Source of the DNA: Serratia sp. UGAL515B_01
GTDB taxonomy: Bacteria > Pseudomonadota > Gammaproteobacteria > Enterobacterales > Enterobacteriaceae
Assembly: GCF_033095805.1 (NCBI RefSeq)
Contig: NZ_CP109901.1
Coordinates: 62,001-126,000, forward strand
Direction: 5' to 3'
DNA: 64,000 nt
This document shows, in pieces, positions 63,844 through 64,000 of this stretch (the stretch's first letter is position 1; each line of letters opens with the position of its first letter). The notes beneath the pieces are model-generated. The model saw only the letters and a program-made list of their open reading frames with translations, did no database searches and was not told where the DNA came from. The position numbers and the translations under genes are program-made.

Positions 63844-64000
63844 TTACTTATCTGGAAAATCTGCAATGAAACGTTCAGCGTCTTCAACCATCGACTTTGT
63901 GCCGACAAAGAACGGAGCACGTTGGTGCAGCTCTTCTGGAACAATATCAAGAATACGGTTTTTACCATCACTGGCTTTGCCGCCAGCCTGTTCAGCCAGG
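63844..64000 (-). CDS. fbp: Fructose-1,6-bisphosphatase class I, C-terminal part (runs off the window)
   Basis: The last 51 codons before a TAA (complement of 63844-63846) match the C-terminus of E. coli Fbp: [12 protein letters not shown], then Leu-His-Gln-Arg, Phe-Phe-Val-Gly and Met-Val-Glu-Asp. This enzyme makes fructose 6-phosphate in gluconeogenesis. The rest lies beyond position 64000. Neighbourhood ppa-fbp is as in E. coli. Confidence 0.92.
   Translation of the reverse strand, partial: LAEQAGGKASDGKNRILDIVPEELHQRAPFFVGTKSMVEDAERFIADFPDK

Overview
The window is a piece of a gamma-proteobacterial (Enterobacterales) chromosome. Gene order follows the 93-96 min region of the E. coli map almost gene for gene: pheU-yjdC-dsbD-cutA-dcuA-aspA-fxsA-groES-groEL-yjeI-epmB-efp-gdx-blc-frdDCBA-epmA-mscM-psd-rsgA-orn-glyVXY-queG-nnr-tsaE-amiB-mutL-miaA-hfq-hflX-hflK-hflC-yjeT-purA-nsrR-rnr-rlmB-(aidB)-yjfP-rpsF-priB-rpsR-rplI-ytfB-fklB-cpdB-cysQ-ytfJ-ytfK-paeA-msrA-tamA-tamB-ytfP-ppa-fbp. 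Base composition looks near 50% G+C. The AmiB form with LysM domains, the absence of ampC, ecnAB and the ula genes, and an interspersed repeat of a type I associate with Yersinia and Serratia suggest a Yersiniaceae relative, perhaps Serratia. The genus is an inference; no 16S gene is present.

Region 1-2976 is accessory. It holds a damaged arsenic-resistance operon, in which the start of arsD is joined out of frame to the end of arsA, followed by intact arsB and arsC. Next comes a 50-codon remnant of a P4-type integrase, cut exactly at a 69-bp almost perfect palindrome, next to tRNA-Phe. This looks like the worn end of an island inserted at pheU.

Region 2977-20100 has disulfide reduction (dsbD), anaerobic C4-dicarboxylate metabolism (dcuA, aspA, frdABCD), the GroE chaperonin with a textbook sigma-32 promoter, and all three dedicated parts of the EF-P beta-lysylation pathway (epmB, efp, epmA). 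A guanidine-II riboswitch precedes the guanidinium exporter gdx. Region 20100-34900 has envelope and RNA functions (mscM, psd, rsgA, orn), three identical tRNA-Gly genes, and an AT-rich gap with DnaA boxes and an IHF-like site at the position of E. coli datA. The queG/nnr divergent pair and the nnr-tsaE-amiB-mutL-miaA-hfq-hflX-hflKC supercluster follow.

Region 34900-64000 has purA, nsrR-rnr-rlmB, a decayed aidB, yjfP, the S6/PriB/S18/L9 operon, envelope and detoxification genes, tamAB, ppa and the end of fbp. Most of the window is conserved core. The points worth a second look are the gene relics (arsD-arsA, int, aidB), the palindrome, the riboswitch, the datA-like gap, the interspersed repeats and a 12-bp in-frame tandem duplication in yjdC. 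I saw no CRISPR array, complete insertion sequence, or clearly new defence or biosynthetic system.
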